A stretch of DNA of 64,000 nt from Deltaproteobacteria bacterium (GTDB lineage: Bacteria; Myxococcota_A; Polyangia; Polyangiales; Polyangiaceae). Shown piece after piece: positions 42,444 to 50,852 of this stretch. The position numbers and the translations under genes are program-made. The notes beneath the pieces were generated by a model, which was not told the DNA's origin, made no database searches, and worked only from the letters and a program-made list of their open reading frames with translations. The DNA is taken from assembly GCA_016218915.1 (NCBI GenBank), contig JACRCQ010000050.1, forward strand, positions 1 through 64,000, in the 5' to 3' direction. Numbering within the stretch: the first letter of the stretch is position 1; the number at the start of each line of letters is the position of its first letter.

Positions 42444-43541
42444 GTGCGCGCGCTCGTGCTCAACTCCACCCAGCCCAAGCATCCCCACGGAGGGCTGCCG
42501 TGGGTGGGTGCAACGCTCGGCGCCATCGAGGAGCTCGCCAGCCAGAAGCATTCGTTCATCGCATCGGTCGGCACGCTGGCCTGGGAGCTCGCGCTGTGGA
42601 AGATCGCTGCTGCCCGCGCCCCTGTGCACGTGCTCTGCCCCATTGCGCATGCGCAGGACGAGGAAGAAGCACGCCTGCAGATCGAGCGCGACTTCGACAT
42701 CGACCCTGCGTTGGCGACCTGGCGATTCCTCCGTTCCGAGAAGCGATCGGAACGCCTCAAGGACACCTGGCTGCGTCGGGATGCAGCCGCGATCGATGCA
42801 GCGGAGCGGATCTTCCCGATCTCGATCCGGAGCAAGGGCAAGATGCATCTGGCGTTGCAGAGCAGCGCGCTGCGCGATCGGATCGATGGGCGCTACCAGA
42901 TCCCCTACGAGCGCGATCCTGAAGCGCGTCCGTGGCAGCTCCCTGCACAACGCGCTCTGGCCAGCCCTGGCATGCGCATGCTGCTGCACTTCACGCGCTC
43001 CTGCGACACCCCCTGGCCAGGAGAGTCCAGGGCACGATTCTATGCAGCCATCGCGAAGAGCTCGGGTCGATATCCGAGGGATGCCTTCTCGACGCTGGTC
43101 CGGATCGTCGACGAGAGGTGCATCCGGGCGTCGACGTTTCGAATCCGCGGTCGGGGTGCCACGGTGTCGTTCACCGCGCTCGATCCGGCGGATGCACTTT
43201 CGCTCGTGCGATGGCGGAGCCGCTACGCGCGATTCGCGTTCGAGCCCTATGCGGTCGGGATCTCCTGGGAGGCAGCGGTTCGAGCTGGCGCCCAGCCTGT
43301 GGTCTACGACCCGGGTGCAGCGCGCACCCTGGAGGGCACCGAGTCGGTGCTTCATCAAGGGCGAGGGGAAGCCGGCGGATGGGAAGCGGAGCAGGAGTGG
43401 AGAATCGAGGGCAACGTGGATCTCGCGGCGTTGGACCCGTCCGAGGTCGTGGTTCTCACTGCAACCGCAACGGAGGCGGATTCCCTGCGCTGTCGATGGC
43501 CGTTCCAGGTCAGGGATCTCGGCTGCACGCCAGCGCTGTAG
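42444..43541 (+). CDS. Conserved-looking protein of unknown function, partner of a radical SAM gene
   Basis: A 365-residue soluble protein from a GTG start with TAGGA upstream. The N-terminus has a Rossmann-like alternation (MRALVLNSTQPKHPHGGLPW, HSFIASVGTLAWELALWKIA, APVHVLCPIAH). The middle is helical and Arg-rich (RFLRSEKRSERLKDTWLRRDAAAI). The C-terminal part has an Arg/Trp-rich beta region (WEAEQEWRIEGNVDLAALD, VVVLTATATEADSLRCRWPF). I do not recognise the family. It is nine bases after the radical SAM gene and almost certainly co-transcribed, so a joint pathway is likely. Confidence 0.75.
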   Translation: MRALVLNSTQPKHPHGGLPWVGATLGAIEELASQKHSFIASVGTLAWELALWKIAAARAPVHVLCPIAHAQDEEEARLQIERDFDIDPALATWRFLRSEKRSERLKDTWLRRDAAAIDAAERIFPISIRSKGKMHLALQSSALRDRIDGRYQIPYERDPEARPWQLPAQRALASPGMRMLLHFTRSCDTPWPGESRARFYAAIAKSSGRYPRDAFSTLVRIVDERCIRASTFRIRGRGATVSFTALDPADALSLVRWRSRYARFAFEPYAVGISWEAAVRAGAQPVVYDPGAARTLEGTESVLHQGRGEAGGWEAEQEWRIEGNVDLAALDPSEVVVLTATATEADSLRCRWPFQVRDLGCTPAL

Positions 43542-43577
43542 CAACTGCTGGATAGCAGGGCGGACCGCGATGATGGT

Positions 43578-43994
43578 TCAGGGCGGAGGGCTCGAGAGCC
43601 AGGACCGGACCGAAGGACGCGTCATCGCGATGATGCCGTAGATTCCGAACGGCGCGCAGCACACGGTGACAATCGATAGCCCCCAGAAGACCATGGTCGA
43701 CGTGGCGGCCCAGGAGCGGCGTCGCATCAATCCCCAGGCGTTGATCGGGGCCCAGGCAAGATTGAGGACCGCGCAGACTGCCGGCATCGCCAGACCGATC
43801 CAGTGGCCGACCTGCCGACCCATGTCGTAGCTGGAGTGGGCCGGGGTGAGCATCGGGTGGTAGCGCGTGACCATCATCGCCACATTGAGCGCGACCGACA
43901 GCAGGGTGAGGAAGCTGAGACCGCAGAGCACGAAAAGCACCACGATTTGCACGGTGACGTGCACGGGTTGGCTGGCGGGAGGCGGGCCGTTCAT
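43578..43994 (-). CDS. Small multi-pass membrane protein
   Basis: A 138-residue protein with three or four hydrophobic helices (VTVQIVVLFVLCGLSFLTLL, VGHWIGLAMPAVCAVLNLA, ATSTMVFWGLSIVTVCCAPFG). A Pro-rich N-terminus and a short polar C-terminus flank them. The start is uncertain: an ATG at 44009 is 15 bases upstream. The pattern resembles small integral membrane proteins of DUF4190/dispanin type, without firm assignment. It is convergent with the gene ending at 43541 and divergent from the lipoprotein gene at 44091. Confidence 0.6.
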   Translation of the reverse strand: MNGPPPASQPVHVTVQIVVLFVLCGLSFLTLLSVALNVAMMVTRYHPMLTPAHSSYDMGRQVGHWIGLAMPAVCAVLNLAWAPINAWGLMRRRSWAATSTMVFWGLSIVTVCCAPFGIYGIIAMTRPSVRSWLSSPPP

Positions 43995-44090
43995 GTCGGC
44001 CTGCACCATGGCTGCTGTGAGGTGCTGAAGCAAGTGCCAGCAGTACTCGGGCCCGGGAATAGCAGTGAATGCCCGGGCGTAGCTGCTGTC

Positions 44091-45011
44091 ATGGCCGCGT
44101 CGCCACGATCACGTCCTGCCACCTCTCCCCTTCTGCTCGTAGGCCTGCTTGCCGCGAGATGCGCGAATCCGCCGATGGTCGTCGACGCCGGCCCGCCTGC
44201 GCCGATGCGTGCGGCCAGCCCCGCGCCGTCGGTCGTGGTGAAGGCCCCTCCGACCTCCAGAGCTCTGCTCGGACGGGTCCCGACAACTTCGTTGTATCGC
44301 GTGATCGGTTGCGCTCCGGATCAACCTGGCCAGGCATGCGACCGCGCGCTCGACGGAGCAGTCGGGGAGGAAGTCGACTTCGGGGGAGGATTGCGCGGGA
44401 AGGTGACCGGGGTGGCTGAGCTGATCGACGGCGCTGGGGACAAGGTCCGCGCTTACAGGATCGAGCCTCCCCTCGATCAAGTGGCCGGCTATCCGGCAGG
44501 AGCTGCAGGTGTCGCAAAGAGTCCAGCATCGCGGACCGCGCTCGACGAAGCGACGTGGAGGTCGATCGAATCGCGGCACCGGGGCTATGCGCCGAGAGCA
44601 GCGTGGGCAACGCGCCACGCATTCCGGGTGGAAGCGATCCAATCCGATCTCGACGGTGATGGGACGCCCGATCGATTGGCTCTGAGCACGTTCGAGCAAA
44701 CCCGGGGAAGCGAATCTGCCGTGACCCGCGTCTTGTGGGTCTCGATGGGGAACGGTCGGTTCGAGCCTGTGGACTTCTTTCCTGTGTGGAGCGTGGACCT
44801 TGCAGGCACGGTCGACCTCGACGGAGACGGAGCGCAAGAGGTCCTCATGATCCGGTCCGAGGCCACAGGCGCACCGAGCCTTGCCATGGACTACGAGTAC
44901 CGACTCCTACGCACTCTACCGGGGCGTCCGTTGGCAACGATACCAGGCAAGCCGAGCCAGGGCTGGGTGGTGGCGGCAGAGCTCGAGGATCACGATCACT
45001 CCGACGAGTAG
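44091..45011 (+). CDS. VCBS/FG-GAP-like lipoprotein
   Basis: A 306-residue lipoprotein (MAASPRSRPATSPLLLVGLL then lipobox AARC). A Pro/Ala-rich linker precedes a beta-rich region (VGEEVDFGGGLRGKVTGVAEL, YRIEPPLDQVAGYPAG). The C-terminal half contains D-x-D-G-D-G calcium motifs (DLDGDGTPDRLAL, DLDGDGAQEVLMI) and ends in an acidic/His tail (ELEDHDHSDE). It is probably a calcium-binding envelope protein. It is convergent with the radical SAM fusion gene, 29 bases apart. Confidence 0.75.
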   Translation: MAASPRSRPATSPLLLVGLLAARCANPPMVVDAGPPAPMRAASPAPSVVVKAPPTSRALLGRVPTTSLYRVIGCAPDQPGQACDRALDGAVGEEVDFGGGLRGKVTGVAELIDGAGDKVRAYRIEPPLDQVAGYPAGAAGVAKSPASRTALDEATWRSIESRHRGYAPRAAWATRHAFRVEAIQSDLDGDGTPDRLALSTFEQTRGSESAVTRVLWVSMGNGRFEPVDFFPVWSVDLAGTVDLDGDGAQEVLMIRSEATGAPSLAMDYEYRLLRTLPGRPLATIPGKPSQGWVVAAELEDHDHSDE

Positions 45012-45040
45012 CTGGCCGGACACACGAGCTCTTGCACGCA

Positions 45041-46495
45041 CTACGACTCATCCGGCGCATCCATCCCGTACCATGATCCGGTCTCCGGCATCGCATCCGG
45101 GTCGACCGCTGATTCCTCTTCGTTCACGTCCGGGTCGTTCGCATCCGCGTCGGGCGCTGCTGCATCAGGAGAGTCGGGCGGGGCGTCGTAGGGAGGGACA
45201 CCGTAGGCGTCCTGTGGTGTGAACTCGCCATACAGCGCCACATCCATGATCGGCGGAGCTTCTGCTGCATCTTGATCCATGGATGCGTCTTTGTGCTGGT
45301 AGCAGCCCGGTCCTGGACAGGCGATCCCATAGAAGTTCGCAGCTTCGTGCTGACTGCCGTCGCACCCAAGCCCCATGCTCGCCAGCACTGCTGCAGGCGC
45401 GATCGCCATCGGAACGTAATGCCACTTGCGACGCCCCTTGGCCTGCGACGCGAGCGTGGCCACTCTGTGATAGCAGAACGGGTTCTCCCTACCCCCTTCG
45501 CACACGCGCATGCTCAGGCAGCCGCCCCGGCACACGGCCGCGTACTCGCAGGTACGGCAGAACCCGCCAAGGTCTGACAGGCTGAACGCGCGATTGTAGG
45601 CGAATGCACGCTCGCGACGCCAGATGTCCCCCAGCGATTCGCGCATCAGGTTGCCTTCCGTCGCATGCGATGCCTGCAGCGACAAGCACCCTTTCACGCC
45701 GCCATCGGACTCGATGCCGATGTGACGGCACCCCGCATAGCATCCTATCCAGTGCCTGGTCGGCGACGTTCGCGCATGACGGATCGTCTTCTCGAAAGGG
45801 CCGTAGTATCCGACGTTGTCCGCCACACGGATGTCGATGCGCTTCTTGTCGATCAGACGGGCGATCGCAGGGATGACCTCGAGGAGATCCTCTGGGCGAA
45901 TCTGCTCGGAGACGTTGTCGAGCAGGCTCCCCATCGCGGCGCCGATCTGGAGCTGCCAGCCGAACACGCGTCCCACGAGCTGATCATGGATCGCTTCAAG
46001 CTCTCGCAGGTTGCCACGGGTGATCGTGGTGATCGCTCCGACGGGCATCTTGTCGACCGCGCATTGGTCGATCAGCTCCATGACGCGATCGAACAGCCCT
46101 GGGAGCCCGCGCACCCGATCGTGCTCGTCCCGCAGGCCATCCACGCTCACGCCGAGGTTTGCCAGTCCCACGTCGCAGGCCTGGCGCACCAGCTCCTTGG
46201 ACGCCCCCACGCTGTTGGTGATCATGTTCATGCGAACGCCGAGACGCGCGCCTTCGGCGGCGATCGCCTGCCAGTGTGGCGACAGGGTCGGCTCGCCTCC
46301 CGAGAGCGTGATGCGTTCGCAGCCGAGTGCAGCGAGCTCGCGAACACCCCGGAGCATGGCGTCCCGAGGCATCTCGCCCGGCCTGGCGATTCCAGCCCGG
46401 GAGCCGCAGTGTCCGCAGCGCAGATTGCAGCGCAACGTGAGCTCCCAGGTGCACGTACGGGGAACCCTTGCCACCTGATCGATGATCTCACGCAT
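45041..46495 (-). CDS. Radical SAM/SPASM enzyme fused to a lipobox-like segment and an X-Tyr-Gly-rich tail
   Basis: A 484-residue protein; the ATG at 46495 has GAGGAGG at ideal spacing. Residues 1-350 are a radical SAM/SPASM maturase: CNLRCGHC (Cys23/27/30), SGGEPTLSP, GVSVDGLRDEHDRVRG and the SPASM Cys sets GCYAGCRHIGI and CRTCEYAAVCRGGC. After a basic stretch (KGRRKWHY) there is a short hydrophobic segment ending GLGC (around residues 361-378), then a 106-residue Asp/Pro/Ala-rich tail. The tail contains NFYG (387-390), ALYG (420-423), AYG (430-432) and WYG (475-477). X-Tyr-Gly is the substrate motif of spliceases, which remove tyramine. A self-fused enzyme and substrate, possibly lipid-anchored, is the best guess, but this is inference. 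No partner protein or separate precursor is seen in the neighbouring genes. Confidence 0.85.
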   Translation of the reverse strand: MREIIDQVARVPRTCTWELTLRCNLRCGHCGSRAGIARPGEMPRDAMLRGVRELAALGCERITLSGGEPTLSPHWQAIAAEGARLGVRMNMITNSVGASKELVRQACDVGLANLGVSVDGLRDEHDRVRGLPGLFDRVMELIDQCAVDKMPVGAITTITRGNLRELEAIHDQLVGRVFGWQLQIGAAMGSLLDNVSEQIRPEDLLEVIPAIARLIDKKRIDIRVADNVGYYGPFEKTIRHARTSPTRHWIGCYAGCRHIGIESDGGVKGCLSLQASHATEGNLMRESLGDIWRRERAFAYNRAFSLSDLGGFCRTCEYAAVCRGGCLSMRVCEGGRENPFCYHRVATLASQAKGRRKWHYVPMAIAPAAVLASMGLGCDGSQHEAANFYGIACPGPGCYQHKDASMDQDAAEAPPIMDVALYGEFTPQDAYGVPPYDAPPDSPDAAAPDADANDPDVNEEESAVDPDAMPETGSWYGMDAPDES

Positions 46496-46564
46496 GGTCG
46501 CCTCCTCACCAGCATGCCCGGCCGGTTCATTGTGACACATCCGGCAGGGAGGCGCACTGGCCAG

Positions 46565-48205
46565 CTATCCTGGTATGCAAAGCCCGTTCGGGCCGCACAC
46601 CAGCGTCACGCCTTCAGGCTTTGGGCAGTCCTCGTTCGTGTTGCACTTGGGAATGCACGCCTTGCCGTTGGGTGAGTCAGAACAAGCGCAGCCAAGCGAC
46701 GAGGGACAGGCGTCCGCGACCTCGCAGTCTGCTTGCGAGTTGCAGCTCTTGGGGCCGAGTCCACCGTCTGCTGGGGGCGGCCCGCCCTCCGGGGGTGGCG
46801 CTCCGTCCGGGGGCGGTCCGGCATCCTGCGAGCCGGCAGTGGCGCCGTTGCGCACGAGACGTACGTAGTTCTTGCCGCGAAGCACATCGCCCTGCGGACC
46901 GAGCCCGTAGGCAGTTCCTCCCCCGCAAATCTCTCCGATCACGGCGAGATTCGCAGGTGTCTTCGGATCGCTGCGCTGGGCGCCTGCGCCGTGGACGTCG
47001 CGAAGTGCGTAGCACGACGAAGAAGGCGTCTCCTTTTGCCAGCCCCCAGCTCTGCCAAAAGCGATGTAGACGCCAGCGCCCATGCCGTTGTAGGCCGCAT
47101 GCGTCGTGGACGCCCAGTACCAGGGATAATCGGCCTGGCCGCCCTCGTTGGCCAGGGAGGTCGCATGGAAGACCGGATCCAGGGCGGCAGATTGCGTCGT
47201 ATCCGGGGAGCGCGTGTAGTCGACGATGCTCTGCAGCTCCTTGGCGTTTGGCATGCGCCAGTCGTCATGACCGAGATGGCTCTCTGCGTTCTTCGTCTGA
47301 ACCCATCCGAGCGCGCTCTGCCAATCGAGCGCAACGCCGCTGTCGTCCCTGGCCCACATCAATCCCGTGGCCTGGTCCGTGATCGTCTGGTCGCCGTGGT
47401 CCACGAACGCATTCTTGCCATACGACGGATTGCCCCGGACGCACTGCACGAAGAAGGTCTTGTCCGCGCCGCCGGGCATGATCAGGTCGTAGCCCTTGAT
47501 CCGCCCGTCCGCGAAGTTCACGCCAAAGAGCTGGTCCGAGCCGGTCCAGCTCTTGTTCACGTACATGGTGCTCGAAGCGTATTGCGAATCGATGATCCGC
47601 TCTCCTGCGCTCGTCTGGCCATAGGCGAACTTGAAGTACGCAGGATCGATGAATGGCGTGAGCGCAGAGGTGTCGTCGCCGGACAGGCCGCTCGGGTCTG
47701 TGCCCCGGAAGTCGATCAGCGAGTAGAGCTCCTTGATCGACGGCAGGCGCCAGTCCTCGAAGCCGCCGAGCTTCGAGGCGTTGATGCTCTGGCAGTGCGC
47801 AGCGGCGTTGGCGAACGTGAGCTTGTCGTCCACCGTGAGCGCGCCATCGCCGTTGGTGTCCGGGCTGCGCTGCCAGGTCAGACCGGTCACCTCGTCGTGC
47901 ACCGTCAACCCGTCGGCGCTCAGCGTGTAGGCGGGCGCGTTGCCGAGGTACTGGGCGTCCTGCCCGGACAATGGCGCCCCCGGGGCAGGACATGCCGACG
48001 CCGTGGTTGCGTCGTAGCAGTACACCTGCGCCGTATCCACGATGGGATAGGAGACTGCAGGCGCGCCTCCGCCAGCTCCAGCTGCTGCGCCGGAACCAGA
48101 GGAGCCTGCGCTTCCGCCCGCTCCTGAGGGGCTCGAGGTCGACTCGCCGCTGCAGGCGACCGCGAGCAAGGCAAGCATCGGGATCATGGTGGGGACTTTT
48201 GGCAT
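46565..48205 (-). CDS. DUF1566 (Lcl C-terminal-type) lipoprotein with Cys-rich C-terminus
   Basis: A 546-residue lipoprotein; the ATG at 48205 has TGGAGG. Lipobox LLAVAC is followed by a Gly/Ser/Ala linker. Two DUF1566-type domains follow: LTWQRSPDTNGD, FEDWRLPSIKELYSLIDFRG and then GLMWARDDSGVALDWQSALG, HDDWRMPNAKELQSIVDYTR. The DWRLPxxKEL signature is clear in both. A Pro/Gly/Ala hinge leads to a Cys-rich C-terminus (CNSQADCEVADACPSSLGC and similar). Such proteins are related to Lcl of Legionella, a collagen- and glycosaminoglycan-binding adhesin, but function here is only inferred. It lies upstream of the radical SAM fusion on the same strand, 70 bases apart. Confidence 0.85.
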   Translation of the reverse strand: MPKVPTMIPMLALLAVACSGESTSSPSGAGGSAGSSGSGAAAGAGGGAPAVSYPIVDTAQVYCYDATTASACPAPGAPLSGQDAQYLGNAPAYTLSADGLTVHDEVTGLTWQRSPDTNGDGALTVDDKLTFANAAAHCQSINASKLGGFEDWRLPSIKELYSLIDFRGTDPSGLSGDDTSALTPFIDPAYFKFAYGQTSAGERIIDSQYASSTMYVNKSWTGSDQLFGVNFADGRIKGYDLIMPGGADKTFFVQCVRGNPSYGKNAFVDHGDQTITDQATGLMWARDDSGVALDWQSALGWVQTKNAESHLGHDDWRMPNAKELQSIVDYTRSPDTTQSAALDPVFHATSLANEGGQADYPWYWASTTHAAYNGMGAGVYIAFGRAGGWQKETPSSSCYALRDVHGAGAQRSDPKTPANLAVIGEICGGGTAYGLGPQGDVLRGKNYVRLVRNGATAGSQDAGPPPDGAPPPEGGPPPADGGLGPKSCNSQADCEVADACPSSLGCACSDSPNGKACIPKCNTNEDCPKPEGVTLVCGPNGLCIPG

Positions 48206-48338
48206 CGGAACCTCCAGGACGAACGCAGGGCAGCGTGCGGGAACGTACAGCAACGATCGTGCCGAATCGAGCGCCCGACCGGATCCATGGCAATGCGCTG
48301 GAGTCTGGGACGTGTGGCAGCTGGGCATGGGCGCGAGG

Positions 48339-48373
48339 TGCGGATTCCGCCTGAGGAAGGTGCAGAATCCGCA
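48339..48373. promoter_or_regulatory. Inverted repeat in the divergent gap before the GST gene
   Basis: TGCGGATTC (48339-48347) and GAATCCGCA (48365-48373) are perfect 9-base arms with a 17-base spacer. They lie in the 271-base divergent gap between the DUF1566 and GST genes. An operator is plausible; nothing else notable is seen in the gap. Confidence 0.4.
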
Positions 48374-48476
48374 GCACGGGGGGGGTCGAACGGGCGGGCG
48401 GCTCGCTCTTGCCAGACCTGGGGCTGGCTGTGGTTGCGTCGTGGCGCCCGGGCTCGGATCCGACTATGGACACGGG

Positions 48477-49073
48477 ATGATCAAGATCTACGGTTCCCCC
48501 ATGTCGAGCGCGGGACGCTGCCTGTGGATGCTCGAGGAAGTCGGCGCCGCCTACGAATGCATCGAGCCCAACCTGCGCGATCCAGAGCAAAGGGCGCTCT
48601 ACACGTCCGAGGTCTTCGCTGGCGGCAAGGTTCCGTACCTGGTCGACGAAGACGTGAAGCTGTTCGAGTCGATGGCGATCAACAACTACCTGGCGGCAAA
48701 GTACAAGCCGGAGCTGCTGGGTAGCGACCTGGTCGCGCGGGCGCTGATTGATCAGTGGTCGTTCTGGGCCATCTCCAACCTTCAGCCCGAGGCGATCAAG
48801 GTGTTGTTGCACAGCTCGATCCTACCCGAAACGCAGCGCGTGGCAGGTGAGGTGGAGGCTGGACGCAGCGGGTGTGCGCGATTCCTGGCGCAGCTCGAGG
48901 CGAGCCTGACCCACGACTACCTGCTCGGAGACCAGTTCACAGCCGCTGATCTGAATTGCGGATCCGTGGTCAACCTCGCGTCGCGCGTGGGCATCCAGAC
49001 TGGCCCCCGGGTGACCGCGTGGCTGGAGCGGCTGCGGGCGCGCCCGGCCTACAAGAAGGCGCTCGCGCACTGA
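48477..49073 (+). CDS. Glutathione S-transferase family protein
   Basis: A 198-residue soluble enzyme. Thioredoxin-fold N-terminus MIKIYGSPMSSAGRCLWMLE has the Ser/Cys region that activates glutathione in GSTs. The cis-Pro motif GGKVPYLVDED and glutathione-contact FESMAINNYLAAKY follow. The helical C-domain has LLGDQFTAADLNCGSVVNLA, the typical N-capping box with Asp. Family role: conjugation of glutathione or isomerisation of electrophiles; the substrate is unknown. Upstream open codons are Gly/Arg-rich and rejected. Confidence 0.9.
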   Translation: MIKIYGSPMSSAGRCLWMLEEVGAAYECIEPNLRDPEQRALYTSEVFAGGKVPYLVDEDVKLFESMAINNYLAAKYKPELLGSDLVARALIDQWSFWAISNLQPEAIKVLLHSSILPETQRVAGEVEAGRSGCARFLAQLEASLTHDYLLGDQFTAADLNCGSVVNLASRVGIQTGPRVTAWLERLRARPAYKKALAH

Positions 49074-49131
49074 GCGGTAGGCGCGCAGGGACCAGGACGA
49101 GGCAGGAGCGCTTGACGAGCGCGAGGGCGCC

Positions 49132-49758
49132 GTGAAACCATGCCTCATGAGGTTGGCTGCCCGTGCTTGCTGGGTGCTTGTGGCGTGTGCAGGATGCGTG
49201 GCGAGCCCACACGCGGAGCCGCCGAGGCAAGCCTTGTCGGTTGCATCCGCAGGGTCGGCCAAGCCTTCTGCGCCGGTGGAAACACGCTCGTTTCTGATCG
49301 ATGAAGCAAAGCTCGCCGTCGAGCTCCCCCCGCGCTGGAGGCTTGTCCGCAGAGAAGTGGAAGATGTCAGTGCCATTCAGTATGGCTTTGAGCGCGAGCC
49401 GGTGCAGGGCCGGGGAGGTCATGTCGCGCGGCCCTACGTCGGTGTCATCGTCAAGCCTCTCGCGCCCGAGGAGCGCAACGATGTCATTGCCTTCTCCACG
49501 CTGTGCAGGGCGCGAGTCCCCTTCGAGGTGATCCGAGTCTTCACCCGTCGCGACGGCATCCTAGGGCTGCAGAACGCGATCGGATACCGCGGCCGCACGC
49601 AGTACGAGGGGAATACCCACGAGATCTTCGTCGTTCACGCGCTGTTCCGCGACAAGGGGATCACCATCATCATGGACACCACGACCGAGGTGTTCCAGGA
49701 GGTGGAGCGCGAGCTTCTGCAGACACTCGTCAGCTTCCGGCATGTGGAGAATCCATGA
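49132..49758 (+). CDS. Lipoprotein of unknown function
   Basis: A 208-residue lipoprotein from a GTG start (GAGGG upstream); the lipobox is near CAGC. A short Pro/Ser-rich linker precedes a compact domain with FLIDEAKLAVELPPRWRLVR, IQYGFEREPVQGRGGHVARP, VGVIVKPLAPEERNDVIAFS and GYRGRTQYEGNTHEIFVVHALF. The pattern suggests a beta-alpha fold resembling PsbP/SmpA-like lipoproteins, but this is weak. Its stop overlaps the next gene's ATG by four bases, so the two are co-translated. Confidence 0.65.
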   Translation: MKPCLMRLAARACWVLVACAGCVASPHAEPPRQALSVASAGSAKPSAPVETRSFLIDEAKLAVELPPRWRLVRREVEDVSAIQYGFEREPVQGRGGHVARPYVGVIVKPLAPEERNDVIAFSTLCRARVPFEVIRVFTRRDGILGLQNAIGYRGRTQYEGNTHEIFVVHALFRDKGITIIMDTTTEVFQEVERELLQTLVSFRHVENP

Positions 49759-50783
49759 TTCGAGTGTGCGTTCCCCAGGGATTTCCCATCTTCGTCGTGG
49801 CCGTGCTGCTGTGTTGCTGCCACGCATCGGGTTGCGCTCCCAGGCCTGCGGACGCCGTCGCTGCATCGCCCCGAGCCTCTGACACCCGCGGTCCCCCGCA
49901 ACCCCTGGTAGTCCAGGTGCGAGCAGACAATGCTCCTGTGCTGACCCGGGAATGCGACGCAGGAAAGGCGCGCAGCTGTACCTGGCTGGGGCGTCTCTAC
50001 GGAGATGGAGTGGGCGTACCGCTGGACGCAGGCCGCTCCTGCGCCCTCTACCGTCGCGCGTGTGACGGTGCAGATCTGAGGGGATGCGATCTCCTCGGTG
50101 GATGCTACCAAGTAGGCGTGGTTCTGCCCCAGGACCTCCCCAAGGCGATGGATCTGTATCGGCGCGCTTGCGAGGGAGGTGTCGCCAACGCCTGCACTTC
50201 TCTGTCGCTCGCCTTCGGATCGGGAAGTGGGACGAGAAAGGATGAATCGGAGGCCGCTCGGCTCGCGCGCAAGGGGGCGCAGTTGGATCAGGCCGGTTGC
50301 GATGGTGGGGTGGCAGAGGATTGCACGAGCCTCGCCTCGGACTACCTCAGCGGTATGGGCGTACCGTCGGATTTGGCACGGGCCGCTGCGCTGGCAGAGC
50401 GGACCTGCGGCGTCGGACATGCCTACGGGTGCATGGTGCTTGCCATGATTGCGTCGGAGTCGCACAACGAGCAGCAGAAGCTCCATGCGCTCGAGCGAGC
50501 GTGCGAACGGGGCCTGTTGCTCGGGTGCGCAGCGCTCGGCGGCATCTATCTGCGAGGTCAGAAAGAGCAGCAGGTGCAAGGCCTGCGATTGGTGACGTCC
50601 GCATGCGAGCAGGGGCTGGGCGCAGCCTGCACGATGGCCGGCGACGTCTTGTGCGGAGAAGGATCCTGCGCGGGGGATGTCGCCAGCATCGCACATCGCC
50701 TCTACACGAAAGGCTGCGCGGCCGGCGAAAGCGAGTCCTGCGATGGACTCAAGCGTCTCGGGCCCCCCCCCGCTCCGCGCTGA
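49755..50783 (+). CDS. Sel1-repeat lipoprotein
   Basis: A 342-residue exported protein (VAVLLCCCHASGC). At least six Sel1-type repeats of about 36 residues follow: CTWLGRLYGDGVGVPLDAGR, CDLLGGCYQVGVVLPQDLPK, CTSLASDYLSGMGVPSDLAR and CAALGGIYLRGQKEQ. Each has the A-x-x-L-G-x-x-Y-x-x-G pattern, with Cys pairs that may bridge neighbouring repeats. Sel1 arrays mediate protein-protein contacts, often with envelope stress or peptidoglycan enzymes. The four-base overlap with the preceding lipoprotein gene suggests a shared complex. Confidence 0.85.
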   Translation: MIRVCVPQGFPIFVVAVLLCCCHASGCAPRPADAVAASPRASDTRGPPQPLVVQVRADNAPVLTRECDAGKARSCTWLGRLYGDGVGVPLDAGRSCALYRRACDGADLRGCDLLGGCYQVGVVLPQDLPKAMDLYRRACEGGVANACTSLSLAFGSGSGTRKDESEAARLARKGAQLDQAGCDGGVAEDCTSLASDYLSGMGVPSDLARAAALAERTCGVGHAYGCMVLAMIASESHNEQQKLHALERACERGLLLGCAALGGIYLRGQKEQQVQGLRLVTSACEQGLGAACTMAGDVLCGEGSCAGDVASIAHRLYTKGCAAGESESCDGLKRLGPPPAPR

Positions 50784-50852
50784 ATCCTCTGCGCCCGATT
50801 CACGCATTCCGAAGTCCTTGACAGTCCGCTCGAGCTGAGCCGACTGTCACGC

